Shown here: one piece after another, positions 16,579 through 25,380 of the stretch
Layout: each line of letters opens with the position of its first letter
Numbering within the stretch: the stretch's first letter is position 1
Assembly: GCF_003668635.1 (NCBI RefSeq)
Contig: NZ_RCWH01000007.1
Span: 1 to 64,000 of the forward strand
Length of the DNA stretch: 64,000 bases
From: Planomicrobium sp. Y74
Lineage (GTDB): Bacteria; Bacillota; Bacilli; Bacillales_A; Planococcaceae
Reading direction: 5' to 3'
Notes under the pieces: generated by a model
Told to the model about the DNA's origin: nothing
What the model saw: the letters and a program-made list of their open reading frames with translations, nothing else
The model's database searches: none
Position numbers and translations under genes: made by a program

Positions 16579-17349
16579 ATGAAAAAGAAAACATTGTTCA
16601 TCGGTTTATTGACATCAGCGGCTTTACTGCTTGGCGCATGTGGCGACGATACTTCTGCAGATACGGAAGAGAAGAAAGTGCTGGAGATGGGGACGTCAGC
16701 TGAATTCCCTCCATTTGAATCCATCAATGCTGAAGGGGATTTCGTCGGTTTTGATATTGACTTGGCACATTACATAGCAGATGAACTGGGCTACGAACTA
16801 AACATTACGGATATGAAATTCGACGGCCTGATTGGTGCCTTGCAAAATGACCGCGTGGATATCGTTATTGCCGGAATGTCCGCAACGGATTCACGTCGTG
16901 AAAATGTGGATTTCTCCACAGAGTATAATCATTCCGGGGAAATGTTCGTCGTACCAGCGGGTTCTGATGTCAAAAGCCTCGAAGATCTCGAAGGGCTGAC
17001 AGTCGGCGTTCAGCTTGGCACTATCCAGGAAGAAGGCGCGAACAAAATCCTTGAAGAAGAAAACGTCAATTTCGAACTGAAAGCTTTGGATGATTCTGGT
17101 GCTTTGATACAAGAACTGCTCTCCGGCCGTATCGAAGCCGCATACATGGATAAGGAAGTAGCACTTGGTTACCTGGAACAACAGGATTTAGAAGCTTTTG
17201 ACGATCCTACAACAAGCTCACCTGGCATGGCTGCAGCATTCCCGAAAGGAAGCGAGTTAGTGGATGATGTCAATGAAGCACTCGCAAAAGCGGAAGAAAG
17301 CGGCTTTTTGAAAGAACTGCAGGACAAATGGTTAAGCGAAGAAAAATGA
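16579..17349 (+). CDS. Amino-acid ABC transporter, substrate-binding lipoprotein
   Basis: This is a 256-residue periplasmic-binding-protein-3 family lipoprotein. A basic-hydrophobic signal peptide ends in the lipobox LLLGACG, so it is anchored outside the membrane. Family motifs seen are GTSAEFPPFESI, GFDIDLAHYIADELGYE, and FDGLIGALQNDRVDIVIAGMSATDSRR, the last of which contacts the alpha-carboxyl and amino groups of the ligand. ATG 16579 follows TTGGAGG by seven bases. With the permease and ATPase it matches the ArtPQR/YqiXYZ set of Bacillus; the arginine preference is inferred, supported only by possible ArgR boxes. Confidence 0.88.
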   Translation: MKKKTLFIGLLTSAALLLGACGDDTSADTEEKKVLEMGTSAEFPPFESINAEGDFVGFDIDLAHYIADELGYELNITDMKFDGLIGALQNDRVDIVIAGMSATDSRRENVDFSTEYNHSGEMFVVPAGSDVKSLEDLEGLTVGVQLGTIQEEGANKILEEENVNFELKALDDSGALIQELLSGRIEAAYMDKEVALGYLEQQDLEAFDDPTTSSPGMAAAFPKGSELVDDVNEALAKAEESGFLKELQDKWLSEEK

Positions 17350-17358
17350 GATACTCCC

Positions 17359-17386
17359 GAATCAGAGGAAGCCATTCCTCTGGTTC
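17359..17386 (+). terminator. Intercistronic hairpin between binding protein and permease
   Basis: A 12-bp stem with one U-G pair (GAATCAGAGGAA with TTCCTCTGGTTC) and a four-base loop lies just after the binding-protein gene. It lacks a clean T tract. Such hairpins commonly protect or partly terminate the message, giving more binding protein than permease. Confidence 0.6.
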
Positions 17387-17414
17387 TTCCTTTATCAAAA
17401 ATCTTTAACTGGAA

Positions 17415-18089
17415 ATGAGCTGGCCATTTATGAATCTCGATTTTTCTCAACTAGTCCCATACATACCCTTCATGCTGAAAGGGATCTGGACAACGATCCA
17501 ATTTGTCATCGTCTCCATTATAGTGGGTTCCATTCTGGGTACGGTGCTTGCTTTATTCAAAATCGGTACAGTAAAGCCTCTCCGCTGGTTTGCTGATGCC
17601 TATACATCAATTTTCCGCGGAACTCCGCTGATCCTGCAATTGATGATTATCTACTATTCTGTTCCTCAATTGACTGGCTACGATATCAATGCATTTACGT
17701 CCGCTGTCCTTGCTTTCGGCTTGAATTCATCCGCCTATATTTCCGAAATCATCCGTGCGGGTATACAGGCAGTCGACAAAGGCCAGATGGAAGCGGCACA
17801 GGCTCTTGGCATCCCGTACCGTGCGATGATGAAAGACATCATCTTACCGCAAGCTTTGAAAAATATACTGCCTGCCCTTATGAATGAATTCATTACCTTG
17901 ACGAAAGAATCCGCAATCGTATCCACCATCGGCTATCTCGATCTGATGCGCCGTGCACAGGTTGTAGGTTCCGATCTGTTCCGGAATTTCGAGCCTTTAT
18001 TATTTGTCGGGTTCATTTACTGGTGCATGGTCATGGTTCTCACTGTCATCGGAAGAATGATTGAACGGAGGCTGAAGTTAAGTGATTAA
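17415..18089 (+). CDS. Amino-acid ABC transporter permease
   Basis: This is a 224-residue membrane permease of the His/Glu/Gln/Arg family with about five transmembrane helices. The cytoplasmic EAA loop reads [23 protein letters not shown] near residue 135, the site that contacts the ATPase. [15 protein letters not shown] near residue 65 is the other family signature. The upstream ribosome site is weak; an ATG five codons on (17430, giving [11 protein letters not shown]) fits ArtQ-type N-termini as well. It overlaps the ATPase gene by eight bases. Confidence 0.9.
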   Translation: MSWPFMNLDFSQLVPYIPFMLKGIWTTIQFVIVSIIVGSILGTVLALFKIGTVKPLRWFADAYTSIFRGTPLILQLMIIYYSVPQLTGYDINAFTSAVLAFGLNSSAYISEIIRAGIQAVDKGQMEAAQALGIPYRAMMKDIILPQALKNILPALMNEFITLTKESAIVSTIGYLDLMRRAQVVGSDLFRNFEPLLFVGFIYWCMVMVLTVIGRMIERRLKLSD

Positions 18090-18804
18090 AGCACAGAACC
18101 TCTATAAGAAATTCGGCTCGAATCTGGTGCTGAATGATATATCTGCGACAATCAAACAAGGCGAAGTCGTTTCGGTCATCGGCCCTTCGGGTTCGGGCAA
18201 GTCGACGTTCCTGCGCTGTTTGAATCTATTGGAGAAACCGACTTCCGGAACCGTCCTGATCAATGAAACCGATTTGACTGCCAAAGGAGCGGACATCCAT
18301 AAAAGTCGGCAGCAGATCGGTATGGTGTTCCAGCATTTCCATCTGTTCCCCCATTTGACGGTGCTTGAGAATCTGACATACGCCCCGATCAAAGTAAAAG
18401 GGCTGAAACGCGCTGAAGCAAATGACAAAGCGCGCCTTCTTCTCGCTAAAGTCGGTTTATCCGATAAAGCAGCTGCCTATCCATCCAGCTTGTCAGGCGG
18501 CCAGAAACAGCGTGTCGCCATTGCCCGCGCACTGGCAATGGAGCCAGAGCTGCTGTTGTTTGACGAACCTACTTCCGCTCTCGATCCCGAAATGGTCAAA
18601 GAAGTGCTCGATGTCATGAAGGATCTTGCGAAATCCGGTATGACAATGGTTGTCGTCACCCATGAAATGGGCTTTGCACGTGAAGTCGCTGACCGCGTCA
18701 TTTTTCTGGACCACGGCACCCTCGTCGAAGAAGGTTCGCCTGCCGCCTTCTTTGCCAGTCCGAAAACGGAACGTGCACGTGAATTTTTGGAAAAAGTGCT
18801 GTAA
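18082..18804 (+). CDS. Amino-acid ABC transporter ATP-binding protein
   Basis: This is the 240-residue ATPase of the polar amino-acid importer. Walker A is GPSGSGKST near residue 34, the signature is LSGGQKQR near 135, Walker B is [14 protein letters not shown] near 155, and the switch His is in [15 protein letters not shown]. It starts with GTG inside the permease gene, which indicates translational coupling. A strong hairpin follows it. Confidence 0.95.
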   Translation: MIKAQNLYKKFGSNLVLNDISATIKQGEVVSVIGPSGSGKSTFLRCLNLLEKPTSGTVLINETDLTAKGADIHKSRQQIGMVFQHFHLFPHLTVLENLTYAPIKVKGLKRAEANDKARLLLAKVGLSDKAAAYPSSLSGGQKQRVAIARALAMEPELLLFDEPTSALDPEMVKEVLDVMKDLAKSGMTMVVVTHEMGFAREVADRVIFLDHGTLVEEGSPAAFFASPKTERAREFLEKVL

Positions 18805-18826
18805 ACAATTAAATTACCAAACCTAT

Positions 18827-18860
18827 AAAAATCAGTGGAAATAACTTTCCACTGATTTTT
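18827..18860 (+). terminator. Rho-independent terminator of the ABC transporter operon
   Basis: A 15-bp perfect stem (AAAAATCAGTGGAAA with TTTCCACTGATTTTT) with a four-base loop. Confidence 0.9.
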
Positions 18861-18985
18861 ATGTTCCTTTATTCACTCTCCATCCTTTCAACGTTCATCT
18901 ATTGCTCAAATGTGTCCGCCGCGCCGGGTTCCTTGGCGTGATATAATCAAGACAATGCGTTCAAACGAAATAAGAGGTGGAAATT

Positions 18986-19870
18986 TTGTTCAGAAAACTG
19001 ATGATTTTACTGTTCGTTGTATTTTTCATGACCATGATCATCTTCACTGCGGTCATGTTCCTGACGAACGAAGAAACGATATATGATGAAGACGGCGTTA
19101 TGCTCACCATCAAGAAGCCGACATTCCTCACCCTTGGCGAAACGGAAGTTACGGAACAGGACACGGATATCACCTCCGTCCGCGATATGACATTTGCCGG
19201 TTTGGATGTCGGCACCTATACGATGACCAAACGGACATTGGAAAATGATGTGACCATCATTTTTGATGAATTGCATAATTCCGGCTGGTTTCCATTCGCT
19301 GTCACCCTAATCCATAAAAATCTTGAAAATGCGGAGATCAATACCTGGAATCCCCGCCCGGTAACCAGTGAGGCTGATGATGTGTTCGGCGAAGACCCGA
19401 CCAGCAATCCGTTTGGCACAATAGCAGCTGGCGGCAAGCATTTTCTGCAGGGCAATTTGTATGTATCCCGTGTAATTCCTCAGGACAATGATGGACAGGC
19501 GCACGAACTGCGTACAGAAAACCCGAACTTCACCATTGAAGAAGGCATTATGGAGAAAAGTTTTTGGTTACCGCCAAAACATTACCTCCACACCTGGGTG
19601 ATGATTGCGGATGAACCTTTCTTTAAAAGCAAGGAAGCGGAAGAAGACTGGATCGAGTTTGCCCTCGACAATCGCTATCAGCAGCTCAACTGGCTGACAC
19701 CGGAAGGCCCTCTGGTGAAACTGCCGATCACCGATGACCCGCGCACACAGCTGGCATATGGCTATATCGACGAACGAACAGCAGACCCTGCTTCACAGGA
19801 ATGGAACGAAACGTCCCCTTCCCTGTATTTCGAGACCATGCTGTTGAATGCTGAAGCATCCCAAAACTAG
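18986..19870 (+). CDS. Membrane-anchored extracellular protein of unknown function
   Basis: I do not recognise the family. The 294-residue protein begins with a short basic stretch and one hydrophobic helix (about residues 4-28), followed by an acidic extracellular domain with few basic residues and no cysteines. TTG 18986 was chosen because AGAGGTGG lies just upstream; a GTG nine bases earlier overlaps that site. An extended -10 (TGATATAAT, 18939-18947) is a likely promoter. It stands alone, with a terminator behind it. Confidence 0.6.
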   Translation: MFRKLMILLFVVFFMTMIIFTAVMFLTNEETIYDEDGVMLTIKKPTFLTLGETEVTEQDTDITSVRDMTFAGLDVGTYTMTKRTLENDVTIIFDELHNSGWFPFAVTLIHKNLENAEINTWNPRPVTSEADDVFGEDPTSNPFGTIAAGGKHFLQGNLYVSRVIPQDNDGQAHELRTENPNFTIEEGIMEKSFWLPPKHYLHTWVMIADEPFFKSKEAEEDWIEFALDNRYQQLNWLTPEGPLVKLPITDDPRTQLAYGYIDERTADPASQEWNETSPSLYFETMLLNAEASQN

Positions 19871-19871
19871 T

Positions 19872-19905
19872 AAAAGCCATGCTGAATTTATCCAGCATGG
19901 CTTTT
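19872..19905. terminator. Bidirectional terminator
   Basis: AAAAGCCATGCTG pairs with CAGCATGGCTTTT. It lies directly behind the gene at 18986-19870. Confidence 0.88.
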
Positions 19906-19962
19906 AGCTTGTTAAGTGAAATTAAATGAAAACCGATATTGCGCAAAACAGCTTCGCTTTCC

Positions 19963-20240
19963 AAAACCCGTGCTCCTGCATCGCTGCGCTGCTTCGTCGC
20001 AAAGACTTGGTCTCGCAAGCTTCGGCCAAGGTCTTTCCTGCGGGAAACAGAGTGAGTCTGAGACCCCGCAGGGAAGGTTTGACCGAACAGCATTCGGGCG
20101 AACCTTTGCGACGAAGCGCTAACGCTGCAACGGTTTTTCATGTCTCGAAGCTAGCGCAGCGATGCAGAGACAGGAGCATCGGTTTTCGTAGCGACCGAGG
20201 AGGCTCAGACCCGCTCCCCGCGGAAAGCATCCGTCTAGCA
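19963..20240. repeat. Large nested inverted repeat, intergenic
   Basis: The segment 19963-20186 is a long imperfect palindrome of about 224 bp. The outer arms (AAAACCCGTGCTCCTGCATCG on the left and its near-complement ending at 20186) differ by small insertions. Inside them GCTTCGTCGCAAAG (19991-20004) is exactly complementary to 20104-20117, and CCTGCGGG (20037-20044) to 20065-20072. A GC-rich tail (CCGAGGAGGCTCAGACCC) runs to about 20240; that tail resembles intergenic repeats common in Bacillaceae genomes. No gene is seen here. Confidence 0.75.
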
Positions 20241-20287
20241 CCTAATGATTAAAGAAGATGAATATTTCTTGGCACCAGAAAGCCCTC

Positions 20288-21100
20288 TTAAATTCCTTTA
20301 GCAGGGCTTTCTTGCACTTTCAGCCAATCATAAATATAACCGCCGATTTCCGCGATTAATTCCTGGCCGCTGTGATTGTCAGGCGAATCGTTTACCAGCA
20401 CGGCTGCAAAGACTTTATTGCCGCGGTATTCGAAAATCCCGGCATCATTTACAACACCCGGCAGACTACCGGATTTTGAAGCGACCGAAACTTCATCTTC
20501 TTCGTCAATTCGGCCATGAAGATTCGCAAGCAATTGCTGTTTCTTCAGCATATGAAGCACACGCCTGCGGCTGTCTTCCGATAACAATTCCCCAGAATCC
20601 ACCGCTTTCAGCATGGTCACCAAGTCTGCCGCCGATGTGAAATTATCGATTCCAACCAGCGCTGCTTGTATATCCATGAATTGACGGCCCAGCACGGTTT
20701 CCTTACATCCAAGGCGATTCAACAGCGCATTGACGCTGCCAATGCCGATTATGCGCATTATTAGATTGGATGCCGTATTATCGGAAACGATGATCATCAA
20801 TGTCAGCAAATCTTCGAAGGACAGTTTTTTAACAGAACCCAGATGGAATAATACACCGGACCCTTCCGTGAAATCTTCCGGTTGGAGTCTTATGATATCG
20901 TATGGTTTCACCAAATCACGGTCTATCTGGCGAAATGCCTCCAACAGCACGGCCATTTTTATCGTGCTTGCAGACTTCATCTGCTTATGGCTGTTGATGT
21001 CAATTCGGCCATTTTTTGTTTCAATGGCTAAAGATACCTTTCCGGAAGAATGTTGCAGTGCATTTTTCACTTGAATTCCGAGTATCTCATCCGCTTCCAT
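20288..21100 (-). CDS. Beta-lactamase-fold serine hydrolase (class A-like, no signal peptide)
   Basis: This 270-residue protein has the three active-site boxes of the penicillin-recognising fold: SxxK in SASTIKM near residue 44, SDN in VSDNTASN near 105, and KSG in ASKSGSLPG near 210. The class A ExxLN motif that supplies the deacylating Glu is not seen where expected, between SDN and KSG. There is also no signal peptide, so the protein seems to stay in the cytoplasm. It is thus unlikely to be a classical secreted beta-lactamase; an esterase or peptidase role is more likely. GGTGGAGG precedes ATG 21100. Confidence 0.8.
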   Translation of the reverse strand: MEADEILGIQVKNALQHSSGKVSLAIETKNGRIDINSHKQMKSASTIKMAVLLEAFRQIDRDLVKPYDIIRLQPEDFTEGSGVLFHLGSVKKLSFEDLLTLMIIVSDNTASNLIMRIIGIGSVNALLNRLGCKETVLGRQFMDIQAALVGIDNFTSAADLVTMLKAVDSGELLSEDSRRRVLHMLKKQQLLANLHGRIDEEDEVSVASKSGSLPGVVNDAGIFEYRGNKVFAAVLVNDSPDNHSGQELIAEIGGYIYDWLKVQESPAKGI

Positions 21101-21253
21101 ATGGCCACCTCCACCTTTTGATTATACGATATTTCAAGTGAAAGTTTTTAAGTCATTCCACTTTAAATTAACTGAAATATCAGTATACTAAGAGTAAAGG
21201 GACACTCTTCTTCCGCCGGTGCTGCATATTAATTCAGAAGGAGGCTGATAATT

Positions 21254-21427
21254 ATGGAACGCAAGTTTTCTGATTTAAGGGAAATGGAACGCCGAATGGA
21301 TGAGGATTATTACGCTGCGTTGAATATGATCGGTGAAGGGGCCCCTGATTATGCACCATATAACGAAGAAGACGATGCTCCTGCTGAGATAAAACGCGAC
21401 GATGATAAAGCCCGGGAGCTGCAATAG
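21254..21427 (+). CDS. Small charged protein of unknown function, 57 residues
   Basis: AAGGAGG lies nine bases before an ATG that opens a 57-residue frame ending at TAG 21425-21427. The protein is highly charged (basic helix KFSDLREMERRMDEDYY, then an acidic tail EEDD and DDD) and soluble. I do not recognise it. It is divergent from the beta-lactamase-fold gene and is followed at once by the 119-bp tandem repeats. Confidence 0.65.
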   Translation: MERKFSDLREMERRMDEDYYAALNMIGEGAPDYAPYNEEDDAPAEIKRDDDKARELQ

Positions 21428-21433
21428 CAAAAG

Positions 21434-21904
21434 AAAAGCGGAAGCGCCCGTTTAGCTCTGAAAGGCATAAGACAGAACAGCGAAGTGGCCTTGGCCGCGC
21501 AGCTGGGCTGGCTTATGACCCGAAGAGCTGGGCGCTGGAGTCTGGACAATCGAAAAGCGGAAGCGCCCGTTTAGCTCTGAAAAGCATAAGACAGAACAGC
21601 GAAGTGGCCTTGGCCGCGCAGCTGGGCTGGCTTATGACCCGAAGATCTGGGCGCTGGAGTCTGGACAATCGAAAAGCGGAAGCGCCCGTTTAGCTCTGAA
21701 AGGCATAAGACAGAACAGCGAAGTGGCCTTGGCCGCGCAGCTGGGCTGGCTTATGACCCGAAGAGCTGGGCGCTGGAGTCTGGACAATCGAAAAGCGGAA
21801 GCGCCCGTTTAGCTCTGAAAAGCATAAGACAGAACAGCGAAGTGGCCTTGGCCGCGCAGCTGGGCTGGCTTATGACCCGAAGAGCTGGGCGCTGGAGTCT
21901 GGAC
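21434..21904. repeat. Four tandem copies of a 119-bp hairpin-forming element
   Basis: Copies start at 21434, 21553, 21672 and 21791, exactly 119 bp apart, and are nearly identical; copies alternate between GAAAGGCATAAG and GAAAAGCATAAG. Each copy can fold on itself: AGCGCCC with GGGCGCT, AGCTCT with AGAGCT, CATAAG with CTTATG. Related but diverged copies lie at 46984-47262. There is no transposase, and copies are joined by an ACAATCG linker. The array fills the gap between convergent genes. Confidence 0.92.
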
Positions 21905-21961
21905 ATGGAACACTTTTCCTTAGGATCCTCATACAAAAAAATCAGGTTCCTGCCCATTAAG

Positions 21962-21988
21962 AAAACCCCGCATTCCTGCGGGGTTTTT
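21962..21988. terminator. Terminator of the flavin monooxygenase gene
   Basis: AAAACCCCGCA pairs with TGCGGGGTTTT across a four-base loop, with flanking A and T tracts on both strands. Confidence 0.88.
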
Positions 21989-21995
21989 CACATAA

Positions 21996-23003
21996 TTACT
22001 CCATCATGTCCGCTACAATTTCGTAAGAACGCAATCGATCTTCGTGATGGAAAATCTGGGAGTTGACGATGATTTCGTCAGCTCTTGTTTTATTGATGAA
22101 CGCAGTAAGTTTTTCACGAACCACATCCGGAGTTCCGACAATAGTCGATTCGGAATCCATTTTCTCCCGGTAAATCGCAATTTCACGCGGCGACCAGACT
22201 TCTTCAATATTATCGATCGGTGCACGGAATGTTGTCGGTTCCCCTCGCATGAGGCTGAACATCTGCTGCTGCTGGGAAGTAGCAAGCCATTCGGCGCGTT
22301 CCTGGGTATCAGCAGCGATGATATTTACGCCAAGCATCGCATACGGTTTATCCAAAGCTTTCGACGGTTTGAAATTCTGATGATATAACTGCAGGGCCTG
22401 CATCATATAATCCGGTGCAAAATGGCTCGCAAATGAAAACGGTAAGCCCTTCTGTGCAGCAAGCTGCGCACTGAATCCGCTTGAACCAAGCAGCCAGAGT
22501 GGAATATTCAAGTCGGTGCCAGGATAGGCTTTTACCCGTCCTACTGGATTTGGAGAAAAGTAATTTTCCAACTCCGCGACCAGCTGAGGGAATTCGTCGC
22601 CCGTTGTGCCCAAAGTCCGGCGCAGTGCATAGGAAGTGCCTTGGTCACTGCCCGGAGCACGCCCGAGCCCCAGGTCGATGCGTCCTGGATAAATTGTTTC
22701 CAGCGTGCCGAACTGTTCTGCTATTACAAGTGGTGCATGGTTCGGAAGCATGACGCCACCGGAGCCGACACGTATGGACTGTGTATGGCCGGCAATATGG
22801 CCGATCAGCACTGATGTCGCTGAACTGCCGATTCCCGGCATATTGTGGTGCTCGGCAAGCCAGAAGCGATTGAAGCCCAATTTCTCGACATGCTGAGCGA
22901 GATTAACGCTATTTTTGAATGCCTGTGCTGTTTCGTCGCCTTCATTGATCGGCGCCAAATCAAGTACAGCCAGTGGTATATGATTGAATTTCTTTATTGG
23001 CAT
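21996..23003 (-). CDS. LLM-class flavin-dependent oxidoreductase (luciferase-like monooxygenase)
   Basis: This 335-residue TIM-barrel protein belongs to the bacterial-luciferase family. Seen are the N-terminal strand [44 protein letters not shown], the flavin region [25 protein letters not shown], and [16 protein letters not shown]. Members use reduced FMN supplied by another enzyme to oxygenate small substrates. The start at 23003 has AGGAG about 11 bases upstream. It is a single gene with its own terminator, and the substrate is unknown. Confidence 0.9.
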   Translation of the reverse strand: MPIKKFNHIPLAVLDLAPINEGDETAQAFKNSVNLAQHVEKLGFNRFWLAEHHNMPGIGSSATSVLIGHIAGHTQSIRVGSGGVMLPNHAPLVIAEQFGTLETIYPGRIDLGLGRAPGSDQGTSYALRRTLGTTGDEFPQLVAELENYFSPNPVGRVKAYPGTDLNIPLWLLGSSGFSAQLAAQKGLPFSFASHFAPDYMMQALQLYHQNFKPSKALDKPYAMLGVNIIAADTQERAEWLATSQQQQMFSLMRGEPTTFRAPIDNIEEVWSPREIAIYREKMDSESTIVGTPDVVREKLTAFINKTRADEIIVNSQIFHHEDRLRSYEIVADMME

Positions 23004-23111
23004 AATACATCTCACTCCTTCTCAAAACAATTGTAGCGAATTTGCCATTAATAGGCATCTTTCCGGCTCAGAGAATCTATATTTTGAGAAGAAAAGCTTT
23101 TCTGAAAAAAT

Positions 23112-23139
23112 AAAAACCGGAGCACAGGCACCGGTTTTT
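23112..23139. terminator. Terminator of the cobalamin/STAS operon
   Basis: AAAAACCGG pairs with CCGGTTTTT around a ten-base loop. It lies 28 bp after the STAS-protein stop and can work on both strands. Confidence 0.85.
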
Positions 23140-23166
23140 CTGCTTATTCATTTCATTTTCAAGAAT

Positions 23167-23934
23167 TTAAATCACTAAACGCCGCTCGGATAAAACAGCT
23201 GCCAGTGATGCTTCAAAGCGCATATGAATTGTTGTATCCAGGGCATGCAGTTGCTTGGCATGCTCCGGATGAACGCCTGTAATGATAGTGTCGATTCCCA
23301 TTACTTTGAAAGTCTGCAAAAGTGAATTCAGATAGCCCATGCCTTCCTGACTGATCTTATCCATTGCAGTAAGATCAAGAATTACAGTTTCAGCATTTTT
23401 GGTATAGACATCATTAAGGATATGGCTTTTGATCGACTCGATTTTCGCTGAATCCAAATCGCCAAAAAACGGGATCAGCAGATGCCCATCTCCAAGTTCA
23501 ATGGTCGGTGCCGATAATTCCCGGACACGCTGCAGTAATTTCTCGGTACGTTCTTTTTCAAGCAACAAATCATAATTTGTATCATTCAAACGGTTTCGCA
23601 GGCTGGACAGCTGGGCAGAAATCTTTGAGACCTGATTATCTTTCGGAACAACGATTACATTCAGGGTAAAATCACTGTCCCATTTGCAATGAAGGTCGCA
23701 AACCTGCAGTTCTCCGGCAGTGTTTTTAAAATTCAATTCAAACGGACCTGAAAAATTGGATGCTCGAAGAAAATTCGCAGCTTTTGAAACACTTCCTTCA
23801 TCAAGAAGATCCAAGAACAGCGGTTTTTCCCCGAACATCGATTTCGCTGTTCCTGACGATTCAACAATCTCAAGCTCGCTATTCAATTGATATGCCGGCA
23901 GCGGCCAGCTGTCAAATGGAGATATCGAAGTCAT
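23167..23934 (-). CDS. PAS-like plus STAS domain protein (RsbR/stressosome-like)
   Basis: The 255-residue protein has three parts. Residues 1-110 form a PAS-like sensor (AYQLNSELEIVESSGTAKSMFG). A coiled linker follows at 112-145 (LSSLRNRLNDTNYDLLLEKERTEKLLQRV). The C-terminal STAS domain starts at HLLIPFFGDLD and includes AETVILDLTAMDKISQEGMGYLNSLLQTFKVMG. In RsbR paralogues Thr residues in STAS are phosphorylated by RsbT; here the matching sites read LTAMDKIS. It overlaps the cobalamin-binding gene by 23 bp, so the two are co-translated. I infer that it carries the cobalamin signal into the SigB stress pathway, as YtvA does for blue light. Confidence 0.75.
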   Translation of the reverse strand: MTSISPFDSWPLPAYQLNSELEIVESSGTAKSMFGEKPLFLDLLDEGSVSKAANFLRASNFSGPFELNFKNTAGELQVCDLHCKWDSDFTLNVIVVPKDNQVSKISAQLSSLRNRLNDTNYDLLLEKERTEKLLQRVRELSAPTIELGDGHLLIPFFGDLDSAKIESIKSHILNDVYTKNAETVILDLTAMDKISQEGMGYLNSLLQTFKVMGIDTIITGVHPEHAKQLHALDTTIHMRFEASLAAVLSERRLVI

Positions 23935-24568
23935 TTTCTGCTTCCTTTCCGGTTTGTAGCCAATTTTTTAACTGGGGCAAGTCTTTGACGACAAGCGTTC
24001 CTTCAATTCGTATCTTCGAAATATCAGCAGCAGCAATCGCACGCCCTCCAATAATGATTGCCGGTTTAAACTCAAGTTGCCGAAAAGCCTCTGAATATGC
24101 TTTGAGAGAAGGCAAACGGTAAGCAAGTGCAGCGGACATTGCGATAACATCCGGCCGCCAGCGCCGGGCAGATTCAAGCGCTGCATCCAAAGGCAGATTC
24201 GGCCCTAAATACTGGACCTGCCAGCCATGATCTTTGAACAGGGAAGAAACCATTTTCAAGCCAATGTAATGATCTTCGCCTTCCGGACCAAGGACCATCA
24301 CTTTACGGTGTAACCCATCTTTCGGCTGCCGTTTCAATTCTGCCGCCGAAACCACAAAATCACAGATTGCTGTCGCCAGATGTTCGTCCGCCACTGAAAT
24401 GAGGTTCTCCTGCCACCAGTCTCCGATCAAATACATCGCTGGCGTCAGTAAGTCGTGGTATAGCTCATCATGCGAATGATCCTCCAAATACCCAAGAACG
24501 ATTTCCATCGCTTTTTCGTCTTCACCAGCCAAAAACACTTCAGCCAGTTCACATGCTTGTTCCGTCAT
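23912..24568 (-). CDS. Cobalamin-binding sensor protein with CarH photoreceptor residues
   Basis: This 218-residue protein is made of a four-helix bundle (about residues 1-80) and a Rossmann-type B12-binding domain (85-205). The helix bundle has DWWQENLISVADEHLAT, which fits the Wx9EH motif that caps adenosylcobalamin in CarH. The B12 domain has EDHYIG, an ExHxxG motif whose His is the lower cobalt ligand. The MerR-type DNA-binding domain of CarH and LitR is absent. AAAGGAGG precedes ATG 24568. The reading frame overlaps a STAS-domain gene, so the output is probably by protein contact. Cobalamin or light sensing is inferred. Confidence 0.82.
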   Translation of the reverse strand: MTEQACELAEVFLAGEDEKAMEIVLGYLEDHSHDELYHDLLTPAMYLIGDWWQENLISVADEHLATAICDFVVSAAELKRQPKDGLHRKVMVLGPEGEDHYIGLKMVSSLFKDHGWQVQYLGPNLPLDAALESARRWRPDVIAMSAALAYRLPSLKAYSEAFRQLEFKPAIIIGGRAIAAADISKIRIEGTLVVKDLPQLKNWLQTGKEAENDFDISI

Positions 24569-24584
24569 GCCAGCCTCCTTTTGC

Positions 24585-24938
24585 TCATACCTGTCCTAAA
24601 AGCCGGTTCGCTTTTTTCAAACAACCAAGCATAAACACTTCTTCTTCCTTATCCACTTTTCCCGGCAATATCGCTATCAGACGATTAAAATTATCAATGA
24701 TCAATGCCGTTTCAACACCCCGGCTGCGAAGAACCGACTCAAGCCACTTTGTATAATCCAAAAAGATAGCCTCATCCGCCATTGAAAAAGCTGTCTCCAA
24801 ATGATCCAAATGATGATGGTTATCCTTTTCCGTGTGGATAAAACCTTTTTCGCCGAAACGGTCCCATAAATCCGGATACGCTTCATATATACTTTTTGCC
24901 GTTTCAGCGGCTATCAATTGCTTCGTTTCTATCTTCAT
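24585..24938 (-). CDS. Helical protein upstream of the cobalamin sensor, 117 residues
   Basis: The protein is entirely helical. The stretch HHHLDHLETAFSMADEAIFLDYTKWLESVLRSRGVE resembles, from memory, a helical domain fused to the N-terminus of B12-binding regulators in other bacteria (pattern HLxxLxxAxxxxxxxLFxDYxxWxxxxLxxRG). Here it is a separate gene, 16 bp before the cobalamin sensor. It overlaps the monooxygenase gene by ATGA. A possible role as a partner subunit or sensor module of the same complex is inferred. Confidence 0.6.
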   Translation of the reverse strand: MKIETKQLIAAETAKSIYEAYPDLWDRFGEKGFIHTEKDNHHHLDHLETAFSMADEAIFLDYTKWLESVLRSRGVETALIIDNFNRLIAILPGKVDKEEEVFMLGCLKKANRLLGQV

Positions 24939-25240
24939 TCGGCCACTACCTCATACTGACGGACTGTCGGAATGATTCCGGCAAGTTCCTGATCCGGATA
25001 ATTCTTCTCCATATCATGGATTTCCTTAAACTCCTGGCTTTTGACCCAAGCCATATATGCTTCTTTTGATTCCCATTCCATATGGACAGTCAGTTCATTT
25101 TTCTTTTTCGTATTCTGGATTAGTTTAAATGAAAGGAAACCTTCATTCTCATCAACCCGCCTTGAGCGTTTCCGGTAAATGCCGATCACTTCGTCCGTCT
25201 TTTCCGGAGACACCAGCACCGTAGAAGTAACGATATACAT
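24935..25240 (-). CDS. ABM-domain monooxygenase (HmoA/HmoB-like)
   Basis: This is a 101-residue dimeric alpha-beta-barrel protein of the antibiotic-biosynthesis-monooxygenase family. It has the typical strands IVTSTVLV and GFLSFKLIQNTKKKNELTVHMEWESKEAYMAWVKS. Members include heme-degrading HmoA/HmoB and quinol monooxygenases; the Asn, Trp and His that bind heme in IsdG cannot be assigned with certainty. It is the first gene of the four-gene operon that ends with the STAS protein, which could link heme or porphyrin chemistry to cobalamin sensing. Confidence 0.75.
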   Translation of the reverse strand: MYIVTSTVLVSPEKTDEVIGIYRKRSRRVDENEGFLSFKLIQNTKKKNELTVHMEWESKEAYMAWVKSQEFKEIHDMEKNYPDQELAGIIPTVRQYEVVAE

Positions 25241-25349
25241 TTTTATGGGCCTCCCTTTTCTAATTTCGATTATAAAAGTATAACATTACGGCATTCGAAT
25301 TAAAAGAATTGCAAGAAGAACATTCGCTATTCGCAGACCCTGTAAAATG

Positions 25350-25376
25350 AAAAGCCTTTGCATCGGCAAAGGCTTT
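25350..25376. terminator. Rho-independent terminator
   Basis: AAAGCCTTTGC pairs with GCAAAGGCTTT, following the gene at 25381-25710 on the minus strand. Confidence 0.8.
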
Positions 25377-25380
25377 CTCA

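Noticed and set aside
21434-21904. CRISPR array
   Set aside because: The 119-bp units repeat in full with no unique spacers, and no cas genes are near.
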